DNA of 64,000 bases from Cryptomeria japonica (Eukaryota; Streptophyta; Pinopsida; Cupressales; Cupressaceae), in NCBI RefSeq assembly GCF_030272615.1, contig NC_081411.1, positions 828,124,897-828,188,896 on the forward strand, written 5' to 3'. Position numbers and translations under genes: made by a program. Under the pieces are notes generated by a model. It ran no database searches. It was not told the DNA's origin and saw only the letters and a list, made by a program, of their open reading frames with translations. Of this stretch, positions 11,560-23,701 are shown one piece after another. Within the stretch, counting starts at the first letter, position 1, and each line of letters opens with the position of its first letter.

Positions 11560-12200
11560 TAAATGTAACGGAAATAACCTTTACCTTATTCTCCAAGTCC
11601 ACTTGGATTGAGCTTGGAGAAGAATGCATTTGAGGTTGAGAAGTCTCAAAAGGGCTCTCTCAACTCCTCTTGATTTGATGTAAAGTACGCTGATAAATAA
11701 TGGAAAAATGTAGGTTGCTTCTAAATCCAATAGCATGACTTTAGGACGAGATAGGATGATTACAATAGCTTGGAATGAAGGTGTATTTATAGATTTGAGA
11801 ATGGGTTGATCAATGGCCTAGGTTTGATTTGAAGATTAAACAAAATAAATGAATGAGAGATTAGGTTTGATGAGAGGATGACAACTGCCATAGTTAGATT
11901 GATGCACTTAAGAAGGACGGGGATCAAAGAGAAGATTAAGAACTACAATTTTTTTTTACCAAATCTAAGGATGGAGAATGAATCCTTTCACATATGTGAG
12001 AACACATATAGAAGAGTGGATGGAGACATATGAGTCCTCTCACATGTGTGAGAGATCACATGGGGAAGTGAGAATTGACAAGTGTCCTCTCACACATGTG
12101 TGAAAACACAAGGATATGGAAGGGAGATATGTGACTTCTCATACATGTGTGAGAATCATCTAGGAGTGATGGATGCCTATAATTTTGTTGTAGTTTTTTT
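11560..12200 (-). mobile_element. Probable LTR fragment, minus orientation
   Basis: The layout resembles the LTR at 399-1889: a TATA-like TTTATAGA near 11790, then blocks such as GATGACAACTGCCATAG, then a palindrome minisatellite (11984-12156). The ends could not be fixed; TG at 11564 is one candidate edge. No primer site or polypurine tract was found beside it. Confidence 0.35.
11984..12156. repeat. Minisatellite of TCACACATGTGTGA palindromes
   Basis: Four units about 50 bases apart each carry a near-perfect palindrome of 16-18 bases centred on CATATG or CATGTG (about 11986-12002, 12036-12054, 12087-12104, 12137-12154). The palindromic cores are better conserved than the spacers. Confidence 0.75.
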
Positions 12201-13505
12201 AGGGATAATTGGGATGTAGATGTAATCAACTAAAGTAATCACTCTTACAAATGTATAAAGAATTGACATGTACATAAAAAAATCTTCTTAAATTTGACAA
12301 CCATTTACATGTCAAATAATTAATATTTAATCATAAACACGTTAATATTTAATGAATATTATTAATATAATAAGCATACTAGATTTAAATCTTCTTCATT
12401 TCTTCATATAGACAAAATTCACAACTCGATCCTTAATTTAAGACACATTTACAATCTTTGATAGGTACTTCACAAATAAATTGACTTCAATTTATACCTA
12501 TAATTTATTGAACCATGGATCCTCTATTATTTATTTGTTTAATATTTATGTATCCATTAATAATTAAAATTTATATAGATTTATATTTAAAATTAATATA
12601 TATTTGTGGGTAGTCAATGTCTTTTAAGTGTCTCTTTTGGTTTAGTCCAAGAGTGTAGAAGTTTTAGACTTGGACTCATGACTTTTTCAAGCCCCTTCAA
12701 TTAGAGCCCTTTTCCTAACGCATGGTTCTTTTTGGGGGATTAACCTCATATTCCTCACATATTTAGTTAGTTTTTGCATTCTTTAAGGGTGGAGATTTTT
12801 TTCAACATATGAAAAGATATAAATTCTACAATATTTGCTAATTGCTCGTTGATCAGCATATTTCACTTTTTTCTAAAGCAATTATTTGTTCTAATGTCTT
12901 ATTACAAATCTAGGTGCAAGCTAATAATGTTACACTAGACATTACTCACCTCTAGGTGCTACTTGACCACTAGGGTAGTGCCCCTTGTGTAGGGGACAAA
13001 GTTCCCCCAAATTCCTCCTCCTCTAGAGGTCGCTTGTCAAAGTTCCCAAGCTTCTACCCTTGCTAAGAAAAGGGACTATGGACAACATGACTGGTCATGA
13101 CCTGTTTGTTGCCACTTTGTCATTCCATAACCCATAGGGAAACCTTTGTATGGCCTACTAGTGGTGCTTCTAGCTAGTTTGGTTCCATCAAGTTTCTTCA
13201 ATTGACTCTTGTAATATTGCTAGCTTGTGTCAATGAAGAATAAGAAGCTAAAGTAAACAAAAAAAAGATGATGTGGGACCCTCTTGTGAACACCCTAGAC
13301 TCCACTTATGTATGAGACAAATTGGACCCTCCTCTTCCTTTGCTAATGTTGTCACCACCTAACTTGTTTTTATTTCTATGATTTTTATTTGAACATTAAT
13401 CCTATATGAACTCTAAGAATGTGATTTTATATCTTTTATTTTTCAATGTGTAATATTACTTCCTATAAATGATAATTTAGCCATATATTCATAAAAGAAT
13501 TATAT
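12200..13505. other. AT-rich DNA without recognised gene
   Basis: Long A/T runs and a moderately GC-richer stretch near 12940-13340 with no convincing open frame. I see nothing that I can name. Confidence 0.45.
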
Positions 13506-13507
13506 AA

Positions 13508-13610
13508 AGAATTGGGGTCTCGTTTGATTGGTGAGAGCTTCATGTAATAGGTACGAGGTTGTGAGGTACAACCTTCCCCTAAACCATGTGGTATCGGAAG
13601 GCATGCTCCT
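13508..13610 (+). repeat. Possible tRNA-derived SINE head
   Basis: GATTGGTGAGAGCTTCATG resembles a pol III A box. ACGAGGTTGTGAGGTACAAC, about 35 bases on, resembles a decayed B box. It is followed by CCCCTAAACCATGTGGTATC. The order and spacing fit a tRNA-related SINE, but the B box is poor and no tail or target duplication was identified. Confidence 0.25.
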
Positions 13611-14273
13611 CAATCTAAAAATTAAAAGAATTATATTAACATTAATAATATTTTTATAATAAAAATTACAAAATAATTCTTAATAAAAAATTAAATTTAT
13701 GTGTTTATATATGTAATAAATAAAATATTTATGAATTAAAATAAAATAACTAGTTAAATTATCCATACGAGGATTTGTTTCCTTATCCATGAATAAAACT
13801 CCTTTTCTTAAATGATGACCTAGGGATATGCAAAATCTACTTTGAGACTAAAGTTGATTAAATGTTAGCGTGCGACAACATATCATTGGCCGGTTGACTA
13901 CTGAATTAAAAACTATATTGATTTAACTTGTACGCTTCTTTTCTCGAATATTTTGAACAATCAAAAAACACTGTACAACGATCCTACGGCCATAACCTGC
14001 GCCGGGAGACATGGATCTATATTCTTCACCGATTGGAAGAGAAAACTGCTTGCCTGTTACTTGGTACAAGAATTTCTTGATACAGTGGAGTGTAAAAGCA
14101 GTGAAGAATAAAACCAGAAATGGAGGAATTGGGCAGTTAGGAATCATCCAAATCGGTTAAATTTGACCTTTTTTCAACATACAGAGTTCTAACTTGTTCA
14201 CAAGATTGATAGAAATTTTTTGGGTCTACACATTGAATATATACATTGATAGATATTCAGACACTGGGATCAT

Positions 14274-17200
14274 ATGGGAAATGCATTGCGATATCTGTGT
14301 GGGGATTGCTTGAGTCCCCAGACTTCAGAAGGAGCCCATGAAGTGATACCTGGCTCAACTGGGTTTGATTTATTGGCTCGTGATCTCTTTCAGTTTGAAA
14401 ACACTGCTCAGGTATTTTCAGTTTGGAAAACAGAGCAAATGTTTGGTTTTTGTGCTGTTTAAGAAGGTTTTTAGGCTGTTTAAGAGGGTTTTTGTTCTTT
14501 TTCCCTTTTTCCTTTTCCAATTTAGAACAATGCAGACATGGCATTCTGTATTCTGGATTCTGTGGTTTGCCCAAACACTGATGCCATGTTTGAGATTTTG
14601 GTATTGTGAGTTGGGAAGTCTGGTTTTTGGCCATAATTTCATAAAGTATGCAGACTGGTATTTATTCCTTGGTGGGGCAGAGGCCGTTAGGTCTGGTGGG
14701 GCTGGACTAAGCTTAGAACACATTTTGAAGATCAGTAGACATGGATCATCATCAACAAAAAAAAATGTACCTAGTGATCCTTATACCTCAAGTTACAGAT
14801 TCGCGACATGGCAAACAATGAGGGGATCTGAACCCTACTCATGCTCTCTTATTAACCTCCATTACCTTTTCTTTTAGTTTTCCTCATCACAATGTTTTCT
14901 TCGCAGCTTCACTGCCAATAACAGTGGATTAAGTCATGATTTTGTGTTTTTAGATTTTGGATTTGGGTAGGTATATTACTTGCTCCTGTCCCCAAATCTT
15001 AAGCTGTAAGTAGTCAATTTATTGTTCATTGTTCTTGGGTAACCATAAATATTAATGTTGGGCAATATGTCCTTCTTAATTTGAGGTGACTAGCCAACTA
15101 CGATAATGTTATTTCAATGGTTAATTTTACATTTATAAGTTAGCACTGATATCGAGGACCGTGTGTTATTTAAGGTACCAGAAGGACTAAGCCAGCATGT
15201 AGACGCTTTGAAGAAAACACAGGCTACATGGTAAGATTCTGCTTTTCTGAAGTGATGAACTATGATGAGTGGGTTACAAGGTTCATCATCATCTCAATTC
15301 TTGTTTTTCCTTTTCCTGTTTAGAACTTATAATCTTTTACCGACTTAATTTGAACCTCCTATTTTTTTCCAATCTCTAGAAACTGATTATATAATCATGA
15401 ATAGGTGTGCTGTTTCAAAGATATCTATTCAAATCCTCAAAAGTAGATCAAATGTCATAGTTGTTTGTATGGGGGAGTCCCTCTTGAATTAAACTTGTGC
15501 CATAGATTGAACAATCTTTCAGTTTTCAGCCATTTTGGACCTCACGTAGTACGATAATTAGTTCCACCTTGCCTAGAGAAATCTAGGGTCACGATTAGGG
15601 AATATTCCTAGGTTATCTGATTCATGCCTCTGGTAACTTGAGCTTATCCCTTGATGAAAATTTCTCCACAGTTCAGTTTTGAACTCTCATATCTTCAAGC
15701 TGACTCTCAATTCAGGGTGTTTTTGGATTTGATTATATAATTCTCTTTATCATTGCTTGGGATCACACAGTCTATAATCTATTATTGATGATGGATTATA
15801 GAATGTGATTCAAAATGTTGATACAAATTAATTATGGATCATAAAGTGTGATCTCAAATGTTGATGAAAAATATAAAGTCAAATTCAAAAATACCCTAAC
15901 TTATCTTAACAAAAAAATCATGCCTACCATGTAAATTAGCATTTCAAAATTATGAAGCACTTGCATAGCAATGATCTTTCCTGTGATATGATGCTACCAT
16001 TATGTTTGTATTAGTTGAACTCAGAATATCTGAAATTTTTCTACTTAATCCTCGCTTTTCTGCAATTTCAATAGGTTTTGCTTCTCAATTATTTTCTGAT
16101 TCAACTTGTTTAATGGAAACTTATGTTGGTCATTGTTTATTGCGAAAGGTATAAGAAAATCTTAGCAGCATGGAAGGAGGACCCTCCTAGTAATGCTGAA
16201 CAAGCAGCAATACTCATTGTCAGGACATTGCAGAAACAGCAAAAGGTCCATGTTCAGGTATGTCTCGTTCAATTCTCTGCAGTCTTTATACATGTGATTT
16301 TCTTCCATTGTTTTTCCTATTGTTGGTTTCTTTTTTCAAAAAGAAATGAACTACAGATCCTCTTCCCTTTTAGGGCCTCTTGGCATTTTATGGGTTACCA
16401 TACCCTATTGCAACTACTCAAGCTCCAGAAGATACTGCACAGAAATGGCCACAAGAAGTGAAATATGAATTTCATACTCTTCAAGTGAGACATGAATTGA
16501 ATCTGCCCTCCTTTTTCTGTTCCCTTGTGTTTGCATATGCTTATTTGATGTCCATAACAGGTGGATGCCAGAGCCGTTTTAGATGGTGATAGCATCAATG
16601 TTTATGTGGATACAAAGAGCCCTAGAGAATCTGCAGTGGTTCCAATATCAGTTCAAGAAGCAACAATTGAAAGGCACGAAGCTCGAGCAAGGAAGGATTA
16701 TGCAAGAGCCGATCCATTAAAGGAGCAAATTGAAAGTGCAGGCTACAGGTAAATTATAATGCGAAACAAAACCTGTTGAGGTTTCTTGTATTATTGCGCA
16801 TTTTTGTGGCATGCTCCTTATACTGGCCAAATAACTGCCCTCTTTCAAGCACAAGAACTGGACTTCACACATTCCTTTTGCCCTCACCAGGTACTTAGTA
16901 AGCCAAAGTCTGCAACTCACTCATCTCTTTAACTCATCCTAATGATGGATTGTTGACAATAATTTAAAACATTTATGTAAGAAAGCTCGCTATTGTTTCC
17001 AGATATATACTAATTCATCGGTACAATTTTGGTACCATTATAATCCTATTAGATTCTGAATTTAGCAAACCAATACTCAATATGACACTTTGAGAATATT
17101 GACTGTCTGAAGTTGAAATTCACTAGCTGTTAAACTCCAATTGATTGCGATTCAGGATCCATTCCTTATTTATTTAGTTTAAGCAGTTGAGATATTGCTG

Positions 17201-18564
17201 CTGTAACATCAACTGTGTCCTTTCCAACAGGGTATTTGATGCAAATAGAAATGGGGATGATGTTCTTGCTCGCAAATATCGAATTCGGCTAAGGTTTGTG
17301 ATGTAAAGAGTGAAATATGATGTCCATTTTCTCCTCCACTTGAATTTGGCACACTAATTTTAATGGAAATCCTAAATAAAAAGTCCTTCAAAATTGCAGG
17401 GGAGTAGATGCCCCAGAGGGCAAACAGCCTTATGGGAAGGAAGCAAGGGAAGCACTCCTGAATCTGGTTGAAGGGAAATGCTTGCGCATCCTTGTCTATG
17501 GTGAAGACCGTTATGGTCGGACTGTCGGAGATGTATACACTCGAGATGTTTTTGTCCAGGTGAATGTTGGAGCTGTTGTTGACTATTAGTATTTCCAAGT
17601 AATCTATTGCCAAACAATTTCTTATTGTTTACATATTTGATGCTGTTTTAAGGAAGTCCTTTTAAAACAAGGATGGGTGTGGCACTATACGCATTATGAC
17701 AAACGCCCAGAGTTTGCCGAGGTAAGGAAACTAGCTCTCACATAATCTGGTTGAAGTATTTGTTAGGGACCTTTAGGCATTACCTTGTCTGAGGGAGAGA
17801 TTTTTTTATAGATATATATGAATTTGTTTTTTTATGGTAGTAGAGTCGATGTTGATATTTTTTCGAGTATGAATTAAAGATTTAGGAGTTTCTGTCAAAG
17901 TTGTTTGGGAATGATCTCAACTTTATCTTTTATATCATACGTGTGGAGTTTTGAATCTTGGCGGATTGATGCAGTGAAGGAACATACAATCACTCTCATC
18001 AATTGTACTCAACTAATTAAACTACAACTCTATTTTTTATAAACTAAACTGGCTTAGCTTAATCACTTGTTAAAAAAATTACTCCCTTGTCTGAGGGAGG
18101 GAATTTTTTTATAGACATATATGAATTTGTTTTGTTATTTGCTATGGCAGTAGATCTATGTTGATACTTCTTCAGTTAAGAATTGAATATCTTGGAATAT
18201 TCATTCTATCAAGGTTATCTGAAGCATGATCTCAACTGTATCTCTTATATCATACTTTTAGAGGTTTGAATCTTGATAAATTGATATAATAAGAGACATA
18301 CAATCACCCTTATAAATTGTACTCGATCAATTAAAACTATAACCCTAACTTTTTAAACTAAATTAAATTATCTTAATCACTTGTGAGCATTGATATAATT
18401 TTATACAATTTCAAATTCTAACGAGAAGCTTCAATGCATCCATGCAGTGGCAAAAACAGGCACGAGCAGCCCGTGTGGGAATATGGGCTTCATCCAATCC
18501 CCAAAAACCATGGGACTGGAGAAAAGAAAGACGTGAAGGTATTGCCATTGAAACTTTTGCTTGA
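14274..18564 (+). CDS. CAN1-like: Ca2+-dependent staphylococcal-like nuclease (CAN type)
   Basis: A nine-exon gene: 14274-14411, 15175-15230, 16149-16257, 16374-16484, 16561-16748, 17231-17293, 17400-17559, 17653-17721 and 18448-18564. All introns are GT-AG. The joined frame is 336 codons plus TGA, near the usual CAN length. The TNase domain spans about residues 139-305. Expected active-site residues are present: D146 and D148 in LDGDS, then R220, D225 and E228 in RLRGVDAPE, and R262 in DRYGR, matching D19, D21, R35, D40, E43 and R87 of staphylococcal nuclease. The N-terminus MGN with C9 and C12 suggests N-myristoylation and palmitoylation, hence plasma-membrane attachment as known for CAN1/CAN2. 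It should cleave DNA and RNA in a Ca2+-dependent way. All exons keep frame, so the gene looks functional. Confidence 0.92.
17783..18388. repeat. Tandem duplication inside nuclease intron 8
   Basis: Two diverged copies of about 300 bases, 17783-18084 and 18085-18388, both begin CCTTGTCTGAGGGAG and end near TTAATCACTTGT. By eye they are about three-quarters identical, so the duplication is old. It accounts for most of the 726-base intron 8 and leaves both splice sites intact. Confidence 0.75.
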
Positions 18565-18786
18565 GCCCATAGAAACCAAAAGGTTCAAAGCTCCAGTTGA
18601 TAGAGGCTACAAAGTCACATTCAAAAGGTACCTTAATGAGGACATTGATTTGTTCTTTGGTCTGGACTTGCTTCTGTAAATTAAATTGACTCAAGTCCAA
18701 CCTTTTCAGACATGCTTGCTTGTACAGAAAACAAGGGAAGGGTATAAACTACAAATAAGACTGCGGTTTTAGCTTTCTTAAACATG

Positions 18787-18792
18787 AATAAA
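18787..18792 (+). terminator. Candidate polyadenylation signal of nuclease gene
   Basis: AATAAA lies 223 bases after the stop codon at 18562-18564, a normal distance for a plant 3' UTR. Plant signals are loose, so this is only a candidate. Confidence 0.35.
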
Positions 18793-18799
18793 ACTGCAC

Positions 18800-20908
18800 A
18801 TTATTATGAGCTGCCAATCACTTTACCACTTGATTTCATTGAAAGGTATATCCTTACACAAGATCTCTGTATGCTTGCTCCATCAGTTCAATGGTGGATG
18901 CAGTCAAACCCACAAGCACACAAATGGGAAATTAATGTGTATGCTTCTGCAACATGTATACAAGGTTGGGAGCAAACTACATGATAGATAAATTTGCATC
19001 ACCATGAAAGCATTGTTCCCTGCAGCTACCAAAATGACAGGCAACAACTCTATGAATGCAAGTTTGTTCTATGGCAAGATCACCTATGCCATTTGGACAT
19101 GTTGCAATTTCTTCTAGAACATTTGTACCTAATCACATTATTACATATTTATGTTCTATCAATTGATATTGTATTTGTACAAAAGAAAGGATAGCGAATG
19201 AGAGATTTAAAGTTTTACATTGTAAATAGTAAGAATTGTTATATATGATGGTTAATATCTGTTTTTGGAATACTGTATATTTAATCATTGATTGTCAAGT
19301 TGAAAGAGGCCGTAGACATCATTAAACTGTAGCTCAATTATATTTGAGCAATAATGTCTATTATTCTATCATTATAATAAAACATCTTTGTGGATTGTTT
19401 TATTTATAATTTTAAATGACAATCGTAATTCTTTAAAGGATTATTTTTCATTACATCTAAATCAATCTTTAGAAATTGAAGCAATAATTGATTATAACAA
19501 TTTTCAATCATGCAAATATTTTTAAAATTGATGTAAATGAGAATAATTGCTTATTAAGTATAGACAATAATAATTGGTTATGCAATTTTGGATTAAAAAC
19601 ATTCTGATATATAATTGCTTAATAGGTGTAGACAATAATAATTCGTTATGTAATTTTGGCTACAATAGTATTGCCAAAGTCGAATACTAATTATGAGAAT
19701 GACTTATAACAATTACTCTGTATAGAAGTATAATGGAAATTTTTTCCTTAGGGTAATACTAGGTTTATTAAATAATTGCATTGAATCAGAAATAAATTAA
19801 CATAGCTTAAACAAGTGTCATTTGTGTATAATAAACTAGAATAAATTGAAATGTTAATTCAAAAAATTAGTGTGAAAAATAGGACACTTAGCTCAATCCT
19901 AGATAGATAGAATAGAAGATAATGACTTGCAAGCTTGAATTGTCATCTTAATGCTAGAAATGGATGATCTTGAAGTTTAGACTCTCTCAAAATTATCCAC
20001 ATGTCTAAAAATTTTGTAGCCTAACTTCGTGGCTTTGGGCCAAATATGTGTCATGTGGATTTGTGGATCTACTTGGATACACTAAACACTTATGCTCTCT
20101 AATTTATTTACTTCTCTACTTCGTGTCAATTGTTATGGACTTGTCATATTTAAAAATACTTTGAAGAGATTGTCAAATCACAAGAATCAATTTCACTTAG
20201 GTCACTTCCCTTGAAAGATTACTTTTATGGTTGTGAAATGATCAATAGACAACAAATAAGAATGCAAGTGATCTATATGTCGATTCAAATACAATATCAT
20301 GCTTTTGTAAAGACTTGAAATTGAAATGTTCCTAAGTTTTGTAAATACAAATGTTTATTCAATGAAAGCTTGATATTTTTAAATTATCAAATGAATGTCT
20401 TTAAAAAAAAGGACATAAAAAATCATCACATAAACAATGTGTTTAAAAGAGTAAGAGTCAACAATTTGAATGAGCATAAGATTTTGGCTTGGATGTGTAT
20501 TAATTGGAAAACCCTTTTTATGCATCAAGAAGTAAATAACAAGACTAGGTATCTCAATTACAATCTACAATGACCCATTGTGGTTATCTTATGGTATCTC
20601 TACATCCAAGAATATAATCAATGGAATATAAGAGGATGTAAGAATAGTTTCAATCACGGCCATCAAAGCATGAGTATGTGATGTATCATGGGATTCAACA
20701 TCTACATCATTATCCTCAATGCTATAGTATCTCTTGCTCTACATTATTTTTATGATTCAAAAAGTGATTTGTGTAGACTTTAATCTTTGATTTACATGTG
20801 AAAGTTAAAAGATTTCTATTGTCATTAACATCTTCAATTTGAATCATATTGTGATATATTGAGTCTTTACACCTTATATTTTAGTCCACACAAGATTAAG
20901 TGTAATGA
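18800..20908. other. AT-rich intergenic DNA
   Basis: No gene or element edge recognised. Small near-duplicate phrases such as GTAGACAATAATAATT occur at 19560-19660. Confidence 0.45.
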
Positions 20909-20913
20909 CCTTT

Positions 20914-21608
20914 TGTAAATGGGGGAAAATGTCTGAGATCTTATGGAATTAAGATCTAGATTTAACCTGAGATTCTCAATAGAGTACTTGCAAAACACAT
21001 ACATGCAAAGCCAAATAAACGAATTAAAACACACATGCATGCTATAAACTACTCCATTGCACTTCTATCGACCAAGATCTTGTGTTAAAAAATTATGCTC
21101 TCAGAAGCACACACACACAAGAAGCTATGGTGAATGAAGATTTGAAATATGATGGATGCAAAATAAGAATGCTAGAATGCAAAAAGTGCACTCCAATGCT
21201 AGATTGTTGGATTGTTAAATTGCCTATTAGGATTGATAAAGATGAAATAATCCTCTTATATAGAAGACCTTTTAGAAAATGGAGGAATAAGATTAAGAGG
21301 TGAAAAGATAAATGATCGGCTAGGATTAAAGGGTAGGTATAAAAAATGATAAAATAATAAGAGGGTGATTCTGAAAAACAATAAAACAATGAAGGGGTAG
21401 GTAGAGGAAAATTAAGAGATAAATGACATGTGTCGGAGTGAAAAAGCTAATGAATTAATTAAATAAATAAAAATTTATTTAATTAATAGAGGAAGTGGGA
21501 CCAATTAAATAAATAAAAAATTATTAAATTAATAAAAAACTTAGGATAAAATAATTAAATAAATAAAAATATTTATTTAATTAAGTTGGACAATTTTAGG
21601 TGTCTACA
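20914..21608 (-). mobile_element. Solo LTR with perfect 5-bp target duplication
   Basis: 695 bases starting on the minus strand TGTAGACACCTAAAATTGTC and ending CATTTACA. It is flanked by CCTTT at 20909-20913 and 21609-21613. Near its minus-strand start it has AATTAAATAAAT-type AT runs. It belongs to the same family as 29423-30221 and is related at its end to 399-1889. No internal region remains, so it is a solo LTR left by recombination between the two LTRs. Confidence 0.85.
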
Positions 21609-22059
21609 CCTTTAACTCTACTAAAGTTGCAAATTCTTAATTATTATAGGACCTATGAAGTGGTTTGTTTGGATCCAAAGATGTACTAGAGGAAGAATGA
21701 TCAAACTAGCACTCAACAGTTTGAAGTATATCATCCAAGGATTCTTGTACTTCCATGAACTTCCAAGGGGTAGTTCATTTAAATGAGGGAAAAGTAGAAG
21801 TAGTGATTTGATCAACATTTTCATTTGTATCATTACCCTTCAAAAAATTAATTGGTTCTTAAATTTTGGAATGGTAAGATTATTGTGATGACCCACATTT
21901 TAATGTATTTGATGCAAAGAGTTTTTTTCAAAAAAATTTAAATGCTTGCCCACATCTCTTCAAGTAGAAAAGCTACTCAAATATAACTCATCTCGTCAAA
22001 TTGGTTTTTTAATTTACCTCAAATATTTAAAGTGCATGGGCTTGTTAATGGGCCTCATT

Positions 22060-22930
22060 TGGTTAATCTAAATAGTAGTAATGAAAATTTGGTTGAATGG
22101 ATTAAACTTGAAAAGGGTTGAATCAAAATAAATTTTGATGAGGCATCAAAAGCCAACCTAGGACCATCGGGGCTTGGATGTGTTGTACATGATTGGTCTA
22201 ACAATATTTTAGTATGGAGTACTCAAAGGCTTGAAGATGGGACTAACAACGAAGCTAAAATTTCCAAAATTCACTTGGAGAGTGACTCACAAATTATCAC
22301 CACTTCCTTAATTAAAGGGGATATTCAGGTTTGTAAATTAAAGAAGTTGATTAAATTAATTAGAAGGAAATCAAAGACATTTCAAACTTTTAAAATCGCA
22401 TGCATTGCATGAGGGAAGGAAGTGGCGAATGTGTTGTCCAAGTGGGCAGTTACACTAATGACTGGTAGGGATGAGGAGATATGGGAGGATCTATGCGAGG
22501 TGGTTCTCGAAGACGAAGGAGTACGGAGTGGAGAAAATGCATTATGAATAAACAAGACATTGAATGCGATAACACTCCCATGGCACTTCATTCATGTGAA
22601 AGATCTTTTAAGCAGAAGGATTATTGGAATTCACACCCTATTTTAGAAACATTAGTTTGTGAAGAATCAAGAGAATTGTGAGAAGCATGGGGGCCAATTT
22701 CTCTTTGCAAACAAGGAAGTAGATGCTCGCATTCTGGAGAAACATCTTTGATGACAAGTTGAATAATATTTTCAAGATCAAGGACCCAATGTTTCTGCAG
22801 ATGGTTAAAATGATGTTGGGCAAGGAGTTCTTGAAGGCAAAATACAAATGTTGCACAAACATTGGTGTGGCTTCATTGTTCTTGGCTTGGTGTCTTGAAT
22901 TGGGCAATAAGGAGGAAGCTCACTAGCTCA
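22060..22930 (+). pseudogene. LINE RNase H (RVT_3-like) relic and tail
   Basis: Plus-strand remains of the C-terminal RNase H-like domain of a plant LINE ORF2. It opens with IKINFDEASKANLGPSGLGC, where D is the first acidic residue of the fold. Then come HLESDSQIITTSLIKGD (ESDS motif) and VANVLSKWAV near the end. The middle of the domain, with the NxAE-type helix, is shortened and the frame has stops. The same domain is at 36950-37463 in another LINE. The downstream open frame at 22723-22926 has no recognised domain. Confidence 0.55.
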
Positions 22931-22934
22931 TGAA

Positions 22935-23700
22935 GGAGTGTATTAGAGATAAAATACAAATATAGTATTTTATCGATAAAAAAAAGTGGATGAAATAATT
23001 GTGTATATGCCCATTCTTTGTTGAGTGCATTTAGTAAGATAATTTATTATTATCTTAATTTATTATTATCATCAAAAGCATGTTGATATGAAGGTGGTTT
23101 AAGAATGTTGAATTTTGCAACACAAACCTACAAGACCAAACACCAAACTAGAATATTTTCCACAAACGAAAGTAGCAAGAAAAATATGTCACATTCTTCA
23201 AAAGCAAAGATTCCAGGATAAAGTTACAATGCATAATGATATGCCTTTATAGAGAGCACAAGGATTCCCTAAGCTAAATTTAATAATGACTTTTATTTAT
23301 AATATATTTTTTGTTGATTTGCATTATTTAAAAACATAGATATACAACTTGTTATAAATAACACATAAATATTAAATTAATATTATAAAAAATCAAATTT
23401 TTGTCATTAATCATATTTTCATGTAATTCTTAGTGTTTCTAAAAATAGTTTTTATTATTTACCATGTCTAAACATTATGCACATTGATATTTACATGTGG
23501 CATTAAGCCTACTTAGGCATCTGAATTAATGAGAGTTAGTTTACCATCCTTTAACTCACCACTAATCCTTATTAGTGGAAATCGATTGCCTAGTAGTCTC
23601 CAATATTCGTGGTGGTAATTTTTCCCTATCTCCCTATCCCCACATCTTATTCATGATTAATCTACATGCTAATTATATCTAATTTTATACATTCTTGTGC
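22935..23700. repeat. AT-rich DNA with a fragment of the short LTR family
   Basis: About 23104-23290 matches part of the short LTRs at 4923-5227 and 7330-7578 (TGTTGAATTTTGCAACACA and CCACAAACGAAAGTAGCAAG). No primer site lies beside it. The rest of the stretch is AT-rich with no gene recognised. Confidence 0.5.
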
Positions 23701-23701
23701 T

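Noticed and set aside
13923-14147. 74-codon minus-strand frame just upstream of the nuclease gene
   Set aside because: No recognised domain and a Cys/Phe-rich chance composition; it lies in the presumed promoter and 5' UTR.
14365-14877. 170-codon open frame overlapping the nuclease gene
   Set aside because: It runs through exon 1 in another frame and into intron 1, with no family motif; chance opening in intron sequence.
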